Origin: Streptomyces sp. MMG1533
GTDB lineage: Bacteria > Actinomycetota > Actinomycetes > Streptomycetales > Streptomycetaceae
Direction of reading: 5' to 3'
Length of the DNA stretch: 23,110 nucleotides
Assembly (NCBI RefSeq): GCF_001279775.1
Contig: NZ_LGDG01000011.1
Span: forward strand, 1 to 23,110
Position 1 is the stretch's first letter. Each line of letters opens with the position of its first letter. A program made the position numbers and the translations under genes. Below the pieces are notes generated by a model, which did no database searches, was not told where the DNA came from, and worked only from the letters and a program-made list of their open reading frames with translations. Positions 9,359 to 15,589 of the stretch are shown here, in pieces.

Positions 9359-9380
9359 GCCTTGACGCCGACGTCAAGGC
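9359..9380. promoter_or_regulatory. MerR-type operator/promoter of the merR-trx unit
   Basis: Inverted repeat GCCTTGAC-gccgac-GTCAAGGC, 8-bp perfect arms with a 6-base centre. On the - strand its TTGACG (9377-9372) is a good -35, and 19 bases further on is TCGTAC (9352-9347), an elongated spacer as expected for MerR-activated promoters. The stop codon of lrp (TGA, 9376-9374) lies inside the palindrome. Confidence 0.65.
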
Positions 9381-9883
9381 AACAGCGGTTTCCGCTCCAC
9401 CGGGGAGGTCAGCACGATCGACGTCGTCGTGCGCCCCAGGGCGGACACGTCTTCGAGGACTTCCTCCAGGTGGACGGTGTCCCGGACCGCGACCTTGAGG
9501 ATCCAGCAGTCCTCACCGACCACGTGGTGCACCTCGGTGATCTCGGGGCGCTCGATCAGTTCGAGGGTCCTCGGGTGCTTCAGGTTGTAGCCGCCGTGCG
9601 GGTTGACCCGGATGAACGCCTGGATGCCGTAGCCGAGCCGGGCCGGGACGACATGGGCGCCGTACCCGCCGATCACGCCCGCCGCCTCCAGCCGCCGGAC
9701 CCGCTCGGTGACCGCCGCCGGGCTCAGCCGGACCCGGCGGCCCAGCTCGCTGAGCTTGATCCGGCCCTCGGTCTGGAGCAGCTCCAGGATCTGCCGGTCC
9801 AGTGCGTCGAAGGCCACCGAGGTTTCGTCGGCGGCGGCTCGCAGATGCCGTGGTTCTTTCGGTGCGGCAGCCTGAACTCCCAT
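9374..9883 (-). CDS. Lrp/AsnC-family transcriptional regulator
   Basis: 169 aa. An N-terminal HTH follows a short variable lead: FDALDRQILELLQTEGRI, then KLSELGRRVRLSPAAVTERV and RRLEAAGVIGGYGAHV (about residues 25-78). The C-terminal RAM/ligand domain includes AFIRVNPHGG, VHHVVGEDCWILKVAVRD and the terminal beta strand TTTSIVLTSPVERKPL. Members are feast/famine regulators that bind amino acids and form octamers. ATG 9883 is preceded closely by AAGGGGGAA. The gene is divergent from the epimerase-like gene, with only about 45 bases between the starts, so autoregulation together with control of that operon is likely. It reads directly into merR 29 bases on. Confidence 0.92.
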   Translation of the reverse strand: MGVQAAAPKEPRHLRAAADETSVAFDALDRQILELLQTEGRIKLSELGRRVRLSPAAVTERVRRLEAAGVIGGYGAHVVPARLGYGIQAFIRVNPHGGYNLKHPRTLELIERPEITEVHHVVGEDCWILKVAVRDTVHLEEVLEDVSALGRTTTSIVLTSPVERKPLLP

Positions 9884-9896
9884 GGTTCCCCCTTCA

Positions 9897-9910
9897 GTAC
9901 GTGCGTGTAC
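9897..9910. promoter_or_regulatory. Shared divergent control region lrp / SDR operon (candidate Lrp site)
   Basis: GTAC-gtgcgt-GTAC inverted repeat in the 45-base gap between the lrp and SDR starts. On the - strand, CATAAT just inside the SDR start could be the -10 of lrp. Such a short gap means any regulator bound here affects both genes. Tentative. Confidence 0.35.
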
Positions 9911-9928
9911 GCCGGGAGAATTATGGTC

Positions 9929-10846
9929 ATGGAGAAGGCACGAGAGGTATTGGTCATCGGCGGAAACCGCTATTTCGGCAAGCGGCTCATCGCGCGGCTG
10001 CTGGCGGCCGGGGACCGGGTGACCGTACTGAATCGCGGATCGTCACAGCCGCCCGTCGGCGCAATTCATCTCGTCGCCGACCGGAATGACGAGAAGTCGC
10101 TGGAGGACGCTCTCGGTTCACGCACCTTCGACGTCGTCGTCGACCAGGTCTGCTACACCCCGCGCCAGGCGGAGACCGCCCGCCGGGTCTTCGCCGGCCG
10201 TACCCGCCGCTATGTGATGACGTCGACGGTCGAGGTGTACGAGTACGAGGACTCCGGCACGCTCGTACGGGAGGACGCCCTCGACCCGCTGACCGTCCCC
10301 GTCGACCTCGAACTCCCCTGGGACGACCCGGAGTTTCTGGAGACCCACTACGGCGAGGGCAAGCGGCAGGCCGAGGCGGTCCTCGCGGCCGCGGGCCCGG
10401 AGTTCCCTTACGCGGCCGTACGGGTGGCCCATGTCCTGGGCGGCGCCGACGACTTCACCGGGCGGCTCCAGCACTACGCCGACCGCATCCAAGCCGGCGA
10501 GCCGATCGCCGTGCCGGTCGTGAACCGGCCGGCCACCTACGTGCACGTCGAGGAGATCGCCGACTTCCTGGCCTGGGCGGCCGGTGAGGACTTCACCGGG
10601 CCGGTCAACGCGGCCTCCGACGGACTGCTGAGCACCGAGGAGCTGTGCGAGGCGGTGGCCGTCCGCTTCCCCGACGGCAGGACGGTCCTGCGGGCCGTCG
10701 AGGTCGGCGAGGTCTCGCCGTTCTCCTTCACCCGCTCCTACGGCATGGACAACTCCCGGGCCGCCCGGCTCGGTTTCCCCTTCGGCGACGTACGGCAGTG
10801 GCTGCCGAAGGCCATCGCCGAGACCCTCGGGAAGGGTGGCAACTGA
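9929..10846 (+). CDS. NAD-dependent epimerase/reductase-like protein (extended/atypical SDR)
   Basis: 305 aa. The Rossmann nucleotide motif is VLVIGGNRYFGKRL (residues 8-20) and an SDR catalytic pair is present as Y141-x-x-x-K145 (HYGEGKRQ). The middle holds VVVDQVCYTPRQAE, and AVRVAHVLGG and RPATYVHVEEIADFL are typical of the CSP41/NmrA-like and epimerase-like extended SDR groups. The substrate cannot be read from the sequence. The start is ATG 9929 or ATG 9923; GGGAG at 9914-9918 is 10 or 4 bases away respectively, and 9929 has the better spacing. The next gene starts 1 base after its stop, so the two form an operon. It is divergent from the Lrp/AsnC regulator, which is its likely controller. 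Confidence 0.87.
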   Translation: MEKAREVLVIGGNRYFGKRLIARLLAAGDRVTVLNRGSSQPPVGAIHLVADRNDEKSLEDALGSRTFDVVVDQVCYTPRQAETARRVFAGRTRRYVMTSTVEVYEYEDSGTLVREDALDPLTVPVDLELPWDDPEFLETHYGEGKRQAEAVLAAAGPEFPYAAVRVAHVLGGADDFTGRLQHYADRIQAGEPIAVPVVNRPATYVHVEEIADFLAWAAGEDFTGPVNAASDGLLSTEELCEAVAVRFPDGRTVLRAVEVGEVSPFSFTRSYGMDNSRAARLGFPFGDVRQWLPKAIAETLGKGGN

Positions 10847-10847
10847 C

Positions 10848-11741
10848 ATGCGGTACCGCACACTTGGCGACCTGCGCGTGAGCGCCATAGGGCTCGGCGC
10901 GATGCCCCTGTCCATCGAGGGCCACCCGGACGAGACCCGCGCCCTGGCCACGGTGCACGCGGCGCTGGACGCGGGCGTGACCCTCCTGGACACGGCGGAC
11001 TCCTACCATCTGCCCGGTGCCGAACCCGGTCACAACGAGCTGCTGGTGGCCCGCGCGCTCGCCGCGTACGGGGGTGACACGGCCGACGTACTGGTGGCCA
11101 CGAAGGGCGGCCGGGGCAGGCCTGCCGACGGCAGCTGGACGGTGACCGGCGGCGCCCGGCATCTGAAGGCGGCCGCCGAGAGATCCCTGAAGCGGCTCGG
11201 CGTGGAGGCGATCGGCCTCTATCAGCTGCACAAGCCGGATCCGTCCGTCCCCTTCGAGGAGTCGGTCGGCGCCCTGCGCGAGCTGCTCGACGAGGGGAAG
11301 ATCCGGCTCGCCGGGGTGTCCAACACGGACACCGGACAGATCGAGGCGGCCCGCGCGATCCTCGGGGACCGGCTGGTCTCGGTGCAGAACCAGTACTCGC
11401 CGGCCGTACGGGACAGCGAGGCGGAGCTCGCGCTGTGTGCGGAGTCGGGGCTGGCGTTCCTGCCGTGGAGCCCGCTGGGCGGCATCTCACGCAGCTCGCT
11501 GGACGGGCCCTCGCGGGTCGAGGGCTCTCGGCGTCTCGGTGCCTTCCACGACGTGGCCGCCGAGCGCGGGGTCAGCCCCCAACAAGTGTGTCTGGCCTGG
11601 ATGTTGGCGAAGTCGCCGGTCGTGATCCCGATCCCGGGAGCGAGCCGGCCGGAGACGATACGGGACTCGGCGGCCGCGGCGGACCTGGAGCTGGACGCGG
11701 AGGAACTGGCCCGGCTGGACGGCGGCCTCAGCCGACCTTGA
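10848..11741 (+). CDS. Aldo/keto reductase
   Basis: 297 aa NADPH-dependent oxidoreductase with a TIM-barrel fold. The catalytic tetrad is visible: Asp48 and Tyr53 (LLDTADSY), Lys86 (VLVATKGG) and His128 (LYQLHKPD). The coenzyme-binding C-terminal part has SPVVIPIPGASRPE. ATG 10848 starts 1 base after the SDR stop, with AAGGGTGG as ribosome site inside the end of that gene, so the two are cotranscribed and probably coupled. Two reductases under one Lrp-type regulator suggest processing of an amino-acid-derived or sugar-derived carbonyl, but the substrate is unknown. Confidence 0.93.
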   Translation: MRYRTLGDLRVSAIGLGAMPLSIEGHPDETRALATVHAALDAGVTLLDTADSYHLPGAEPGHNELLVARALAAYGGDTADVLVATKGGRGRPADGSWTVTGGARHLKAAAERSLKRLGVEAIGLYQLHKPDPSVPFEESVGALRELLDEGKIRLAGVSNTDTGQIEAARAILGDRLVSVQNQYSPAVRDSEAELALCAESGLAFLPWSPLGGISRSSLDGPSRVEGSRRLGAFHDVAAERGVSPQQVCLAWMLAKSPVVIPIPGASRPETIRDSAAAADLELDAEELARLDGGLSRP

Positions 11742-11825
11742 CGAGAGTGACCCTCATGGATGGCCGCAGGTCGTCGTGCCGTCGTCGGTGCGCTCGTGCA
11801 GGACGGTCGGCACGCCATGGTCGTG

Positions 11826-11840
11826 ACCCGCGTCAGCGGG
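11826..11840. terminator. Weak convergent hairpin between the aldo/keto reductase and the AAA+ gene
   Basis: CCCGC-gtca-GCGGG in the roughly 100-base gap between the two convergent genes. Short and without a U-tract, so low confidence. No gene is supported in this gap. Confidence 0.3.
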
Positions 11841-11841
11841 C

Positions 11842-13398
11842 TCAGGGCCGGGGCATGCCGGGGAACGGGCCGGGGCCGGGGGCCGGGTGGACTCCTCCGT
11901 AGAAGTACCCCCCGCCATGCTCCTCCTGCTCCTCCGTCTCCTCATCCGCCTCCTCCGGCATCCAGTCCTCGTCGTCGACATCGGCGGCGCCCCGCGCGCC
12001 CAGCAGGCGGCGGGTGAGCCGGTCGCGGTCGGAGAGGAGTTCGTCGAGAGCGGCGCGGACGTCCTCGGGTTCCGTGCGTGCCGATTCGCGTTCGGCCGCG
12101 ATCAGCACGGAGCGTCGTACGAGCTCTCTGGTGAAGGACGCCGTGGTGCCCTCGGTACGGGCCACTGCCTCGTCGGCGATCTCCTTGCCGAGGTCGAGGG
12201 CGGAGCCGTACAGGTCGAGGAGCCGGGCGCGGCCCTGCGCGTCCGGGAGGGGGATCTCCACGGCGAGGTCGACGCGGCCGGGGCGCTGGACGAGGGCCGG
12301 TTCGAGGAGGTCTGCGCGGTTGGTGGTGAGCAGGAAGGCCACGTCGGCGTCGTCGCCGAGGCCGTCCATCTCGTTCAGCACCTGGAAGAGCAGGGGTTGT
12401 TCGCCGCCGCCGTAGTCGCGGGCCTCGGCGATCAGGTCGCAGTCCTCCAGGACGACGAGGGCCGGCTGGAGCATGCGGGCGAGGGCGCAGGCGGGGCCGA
12501 TGGCCTCGATGCCGGTGCCGGAGAGGACCACGACGGTGAACTGCGGGAGGTGGGAGAGGAGATAGCGGATGGTGTGGGTCTTGCCGGTGCCGGGAGGGCC
12601 GTAGAGGAGGAGTCCTCGGCGCAGGTGCTGGCCGGCGGCGCGCAGCTGCTCCCGACGGCGGGCCACGCCGACGACCTGCCGCTCGACGCGCTCCAGCAGG
12701 CCCTCGGGCAGGACGATCTCGTCGCGGGTGAGGCCGGGGCGGCGGTGGAAACGGAACGGGCCGAGGCCATGCCCGAACTCCGAGCCCTCGAAGGAGAGGA
12801 CCTGGCCGCGGAAGACGTTGTGCTCGCGTACGAGGGTGTCGAGCTCGGCGAGGAGACGGTCCGCGAACTCCTTGTCCTGGGCGAGAACTTCGAGCTCGAC
12901 CTTGTTGCGGCCGTATTCGTCGGCGGGGCCGCGCAGCAGGATCGCGAAGCGTTCGTCTCCGTCGGCCCCGAGGTAGAACCCGCAGGAGACGCAGGGGAGT
13001 TCCTCGTCCGGGGAGATCGGGAGATGGGCGTAGTCGACGGCACCGATCACGAACCGGTCGTAGCGGTCGGCCGATTCGAGGATGTCGCCGAGGGTGAGTT
13101 CGCCGTGGTGCTGGGCGCCGCGCATGCCGATCAGGTCGTAGCCGCGGCCGTCGGCGGCGAACCAGCGCTCCAGGGCGAGGTGCACGTTCGGCAGGTCGTA
13201 CGGCGGGTAGGCGGCCTTGACGACCGGGCGGTCGGCGGGGGCCGAACCCAGGTGGTCGCGGAGCCGTGCGGTGAGGTCGCGATTGCCGTCCCGGTCCCTG
13301 CGACGGGGGTGGGCGACTGCGCTGAGGAACTCGTGGAACAGGTCGTGCACCTGCTCCATCGACAGCTGCGGGTTCTCCCGCTGATCCGGCTCCCCCAT
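11842..13398 (-). CDS. AAA+ ATPase of unknown target
   Basis: 518 aa. N-terminal domain of about 255 aa, not recognised, with acidic and Tyr-rich stretches and a CVSCGF motif. A classic AAA module follows: GPPGTGKT (Walker A, 267-274), LVVLEDCD (Walker B, 314-321, with Glu-Asp rather than Asp-Glu), LLTTNRAD (sensor 1) and RPGRVD (arginine finger region, 372-377). The C-terminal tail is very acidic (DDEDWMPEEADEETEEQEE) and then Gly/Pro/Tyr rich (GGGYFYGG to the end), probably disordered. The family resembles Cdc48/FtsH/Bcs1-type AAA ATPases that remodel proteins. ATG 13398 is chosen for GGAGGC just upstream. It is downstream of the MDMPI-like gene on the same strand with a 64-base gap. No adjacent gene names a substrate. 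Confidence 0.88.
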   Translation of the reverse strand: MGEPDQRENPQLSMEQVHDLFHEFLSAVAHPRRRDRDGNRDLTARLRDHLGSAPADRPVVKAAYPPYDLPNVHLALERWFAADGRGYDLIGMRGAQHHGELTLGDILESADRYDRFVIGAVDYAHLPISPDEELPCVSCGFYLGADGDERFAILLRGPADEYGRNKVELEVLAQDKEFADRLLAELDTLVREHNVFRGQVLSFEGSEFGHGLGPFRFHRRPGLTRDEIVLPEGLLERVERQVVGVARRREQLRAAGQHLRRGLLLYGPPGTGKTHTIRYLLSHLPQFTVVVLSGTGIEAIGPACALARMLQPALVVLEDCDLIAEARDYGGGEQPLLFQVLNEMDGLGDDADVAFLLTTNRADLLEPALVQRPGRVDLAVEIPLPDAQGRARLLDLYGSALDLGKEIADEAVARTEGTTASFTRELVRRSVLIAAERESARTEPEDVRAALDELLSDRDRLTRRLLGARGAADVDDEDWMPEEADEETEEQEEHGGGYFYGGVHPAPGPGPFPGMPRP

Positions 13399-13462
13399 GA
13401 CTGCCTCCGTACGTCGCCCGTGCCCGCGAGGCTTCCAGCGTGGGGGGTGCATCCCGGGCGGG

Positions 13463-14131
13463 TCAAAGGATTTGGGGCGAGTCTCCCGAAAACGGGTGGC
13501 CGGTGACACCCTCCGCGCCGACCCGCTCGCACCACTGCCGGGCCGCCTCCGGGCGGCCGGTGACCAGCAGGAGCAGGGCGGCGATCGGGGCACGGACCTC
13601 CTCGCCCGCGCCGCGCGTCCACGTGATGTCGGTGGCGACGAGCCGGGCCTTCGGGAGCGGCCAGGGGCGGGGCGGGACGCGCATGGTCCACGCCCGGTCG
13701 GCGGCGTCCCGGGCGGCGTCCGGGGGCATCTCGCGGGTGCGGCCGAGGGCCAGGGCGATGTCCTGGCCGTGGACGAGGATGTCGAGGAGGGGTTCGCGGG
13801 GCGAGGTGGTGGGGGCGAGACGGCGGGAGCCGATGATCGAGCGGAGGTTGGCGACGATCTCGGCCACGGGCAGCTCGGCCTCGCGGACGGCCGAGTCGTG
13901 GATCATCCGGTCGAAGTTCCCCCGGGCCCGGACGAACTCGGCCACGACGGCGCGGTGGGTGAGGCGGGCCGCGATGGTGAGATGCGCGGCGACGTCCCGC
14001 ACCCGCCAGTCCCCGCAGCGCGTGGGCGCCTCCCACTCCTCGGGGCTCAGGCCCGCCAGCAGGTCGGCCAGGCTCGCGCGCTGCTCGTCGACGATCCGCC
14101 AGCGCTCGCCGGTCCCCAACACTGCACTCAC
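13463..14131 (-). CDS. MDMPI/DinB-fold protein (TIGR03083-like, maleylpyruvate isomerase N-terminal family)
   Basis: 222 aa. The N-terminal four-helix bundle has the family signature GDWRVRDVAAHLTIAARLTH (potential metal-ligand His) and LVHGQDIALALGRTREMP. The superfamily includes mycothiol-dependent metal enzymes such as maleylpyruvate isomerase, but most members are uncharacterised and a thiol-transferase or detoxification role is only a family-level inference. GTG 14131 is preferred, with GGGTGA 5 bases upstream; GTG 14140 is the alternative. It is divergent from marR across an 88-base region with clear repeats that overlap its own promoter, so it is probably MarR-repressed. It reads towards the AAA+ gene. 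Confidence 0.84.
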   Translation of the reverse strand: MSAVLGTGERWRIVDEQRASLADLLAGLSPEEWEAPTRCGDWRVRDVAAHLTIAARLTHRAVVAEFVRARGNFDRMIHDSAVREAELPVAEIVANLRSIIGSRRLAPTTSPREPLLDILVHGQDIALALGRTREMPPDAARDAADRAWTMRVPPRPWPLPKARLVATDITWTRGAGEEVRAPIAALLLLVTGRPEAARQWCERVGAEGVTGHPFSGDSPQIL

Positions 14132-14159
14132 GGGAATCACCCACTGAAGTGGTAAGCTT

Positions 14160-14188
14160 CTCTGACCAAAGTAGTCAGAGACTCTGAC
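14160..14188. promoter_or_regulatory. MarR operator: three half-sites CTCTGAC
   Basis: CTCTGAC (14160-14166), inverted GTCAGAG (14174-14180) and CTCTGAC again (14182-14188). The first two form a perfect 7-bp palindrome with a 7-base spacer; the second and third form another with a 1-base spacer. The first palindrome covers the -10 of the promoter for the leftward MDMPI-like gene. A further partial palindrome, CCACT-ga-AGTGG, lies at 14141-14152. Confidence 0.7.
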
Positions 14189-14197
14189 CACTGTCAA
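14168..14197 (-). promoter_or_regulatory. Promoter of the MDMPI-like gene
   Basis: On the - strand TTGACA (14197-14192), 18-base spacer, TACTTT (14173-14168). The predicted start is about 14161, giving a leader of about 30 nt to GTG 14131. It is buried in the CTCTGAC repeats, consistent with repression by the divergent MarR protein. Confidence 0.65.
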
Positions 14198-14219
14198 GCA
14201 CTGCGAGGAGGCGTCGACC

Positions 14220-14660
14220 ATGGTGGCGGAGAGCGAGCTCAACACGGGCGTGCTCCTGTTCCTTCCTTACCGGGCCCTGGAGAACCGCATCTTCGCCGCG
14301 CTCGCCGACGCCGGCTTCGACGACTTCACGCCCGCCCAGGCCCGGGTCATGCAGCGCATCGGCCCGCACGGCACGCGTCTGACCGAGCTGGCCGAGCAGG
14401 CCCAGATCACCAAGCAGACCGCGGGCTTCCTCGTCGACCAGCTGGAGAAGGCGGGCTACGTCACCCGCGAACCGGACCCGACGGACAAGCGGGCCCGGCT
14501 GGTGTGCGGCGCGGCGAAGGCGTGGGCGGCGAAGGAGGTCGCCGACGCGGTGGTCGCCGAGGTGGAGAAGGAGTGGGAGGACCACCTCGGCAAGCGCAGG
14601 ACGAAGCAACTGCGCGAGGCCCTGACCCTGTTGCGGGAGATCACGGATCCGTGGGCTTGA
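14220..14660 (+). CDS. MarR-family transcriptional regulator
   Basis: 146 aa, the usual family length. The winged HTH runs from FTPAQARVMQRIGPHG through LTELAEQAQITKQTAGFLVD (recognition region) and the wing REPDPTDKRARLV (about residues 38-98), flanked by N- and C-terminal dimerisation helices (YRALENRIFAALADAG; LGKRRTKQLREALTLLREI). ATG 14220 has GAGGAGG about 8 bases upstream. It is divergent from the MDMPI-like gene, with three operator half-sites between them. It is expected to release DNA on binding a small phenolic or other lipophilic ligand, as is typical of the family; the ligand is unknown. Confidence 0.93.
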   Translation: MVAESELNTGVLLFLPYRALENRIFAALADAGFDDFTPAQARVMQRIGPHGTRLTELAEQAQITKQTAGFLVDQLEKAGYVTREPDPTDKRARLVCGAAKAWAAKEVADAVVAEVEKEWEDHLGKRRTKQLREALTLLREITDPWA

Positions 14661-14704
14661 GCCGTGCAACGCTCTCAGCGAGCGCTCGACTCCCGTCGCA
14701 CGGC
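14661..14704. terminator. Weak convergent inverted repeat after marR
   Basis: GCCGTGC (14661-14667) and GCACGGC (14698-14704), a 7-bp stem with a 30-base internal region starting directly after the marR stop. It may terminate marR and the convergent DUF2127-like gene. Low confidence. Confidence 0.35.
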
Positions 14705-14718
14705 CATCCGTTGCGACC

Positions 14719-15507
14719 TCACGGACTGACGAAGGACCCACCGTGGACGGGCACCTCGGCCGCCTCTTCCACCTCCAGGAGGGACGCGCTCCGCCGCTCC
14801 TCCTCGAACGCCCGCTGCCCGCCGCGCAGCCCGAACAGCCGCTTGGCGAGGGCGATGTAGAGGACGGCGAGGGCGTTCAGTACCAGCGTGGCGATCTTCA
14901 ACCCGCTGATGTGCTCGGTGAGTTCGTAGATCTCCAGGGGGAGGAACGCGGCGGTGGCGACGACGGTCAGGTACTCCGCCCAGCGCCTGGCGTACCAGAG
15001 GCCGACCGCCTCGACGAGTTCGATCAGGGCGTAGGCCAGGAGGAGGACCGCCACCAGGACGAGGGTGTCGTGCCGGTAGCCGAAGGTCTTCTGCAGGGTG
15101 CCGACGACCGGCGAGTGGTCGAGGTCGTGGTGGAAGTGCCGGAAGACCGGCCGGAGGACGTCCAGGTACTCGTCGAAGAGCCGGCGGACCGCGTCCTGGG
15201 AGTTGCTGAACTTCCACACCGCCGTCGCGACCAGCACGATGAACACCCCGCGCAGCGCCCGCTCGACGGCCAGGAAGCGCAGGACGAACAGGTCGCGCAG
15301 CACCTTGCCCCGGGGCACGAGCGGCGCCCGGGAGGCGGGTCCCGAGCCGTGCGGGTCACCGAGCGCGAAGTCGCCGCAGCGCAGACAGCGCCAGGCCTCG
15401 CCGAGCGCTGTCCCGGCGTGCAGACGCTCGCGCAGCCGGGGTTCGTCCGGCGCGTACGTCACGTGCCCGCGCCGGGCACAGGTCCGCCGGTCCCAGTCGA
15501 TCTTCAT
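14719..15507 (-). CDS. DUF2127-like integral membrane protein with N-terminal zinc-ribbon-like segment
   Basis: 262 aa. The N-terminus (1-45) has Cys10, His15, Cys41 and Cys44 (RRTCARRGH ... WRCLRCGDF), spaced like a small zinc-binding knuckle. Four hydrophobic segments follow: GVFIVLVATAVWKF, TLVLVAVLLLAYALIELVEA, LTVVATAAFLPLEIYELTE and IATLVLNALAVLYIALA. The His/Asp-rich segment FRHFHHDLDHSPVV lies between the first two. The C-terminal tail is charged and cytosolic. Start ATG 15507. The arrangement matches the DUF2127 membrane family found in actinobacteria; no reaction is known. It lies alone between a convergent marR and the exporter upstream, separated from the latter by a strong hairpin. 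Confidence 0.82.
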   Translation of the reverse strand: MKIDWDRRTCARRGHVTYAPDEPRLRERLHAGTALGEAWRCLRCGDFALGDPHGSGPASRAPLVPRGKVLRDLFVLRFLAVERALRGVFIVLVATAVWKFSNSQDAVRRLFDEYLDVLRPVFRHFHHDLDHSPVVGTLQKTFGYRHDTLVLVAVLLLAYALIELVEAVGLWYARRWAEYLTVVATAAFLPLEIYELTEHISGLKIATLVLNALAVLYIALAKRLFGLRGGQRAFEEERRSASLLEVEEAAEVPVHGGSFVSP

Positions 15508-15527
15508 CCCCCGCGTGCCTCCGTATG

Positions 15528-15562
15528 AGCCTGCCGTACCGGTCGGTCCGGTACGGCAGGCT
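15528..15562. terminator. Perfect 15-bp hairpin after the MFS exporter gene
   Basis: AGCCTGCCGTACCGG (15528-15542) / CCGGTACGGCAGGCT (15548-15562) with a 5-base loop TCGGT. No U-tract, as is common for Streptomyces terminators. It separates the exporter from the DUF2127-like gene downstream and may continue into the latter's leader. Confidence 0.8.
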
Positions 15563-15589
15563 AGATGGGCGGGGTAAGAGTTCGGTGAG

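Noticed and set aside
11760..11841. Small gene or NUDIX remnant in the gap between the aldo/keto reductase and the AAA+ gene
   Set aside because: One frame gives a vaguely similar stretch (AVVGALVQDGRHAMVV), but there is no ribosome site and the frame continues into shadow sequence.
11887..13506. 539-aa + strand ORF antisense to the AAA+ gene
   Set aside because: Shadow of the ATPase gene; lacks a start signal and has biased Val/Glu/Gly composition.
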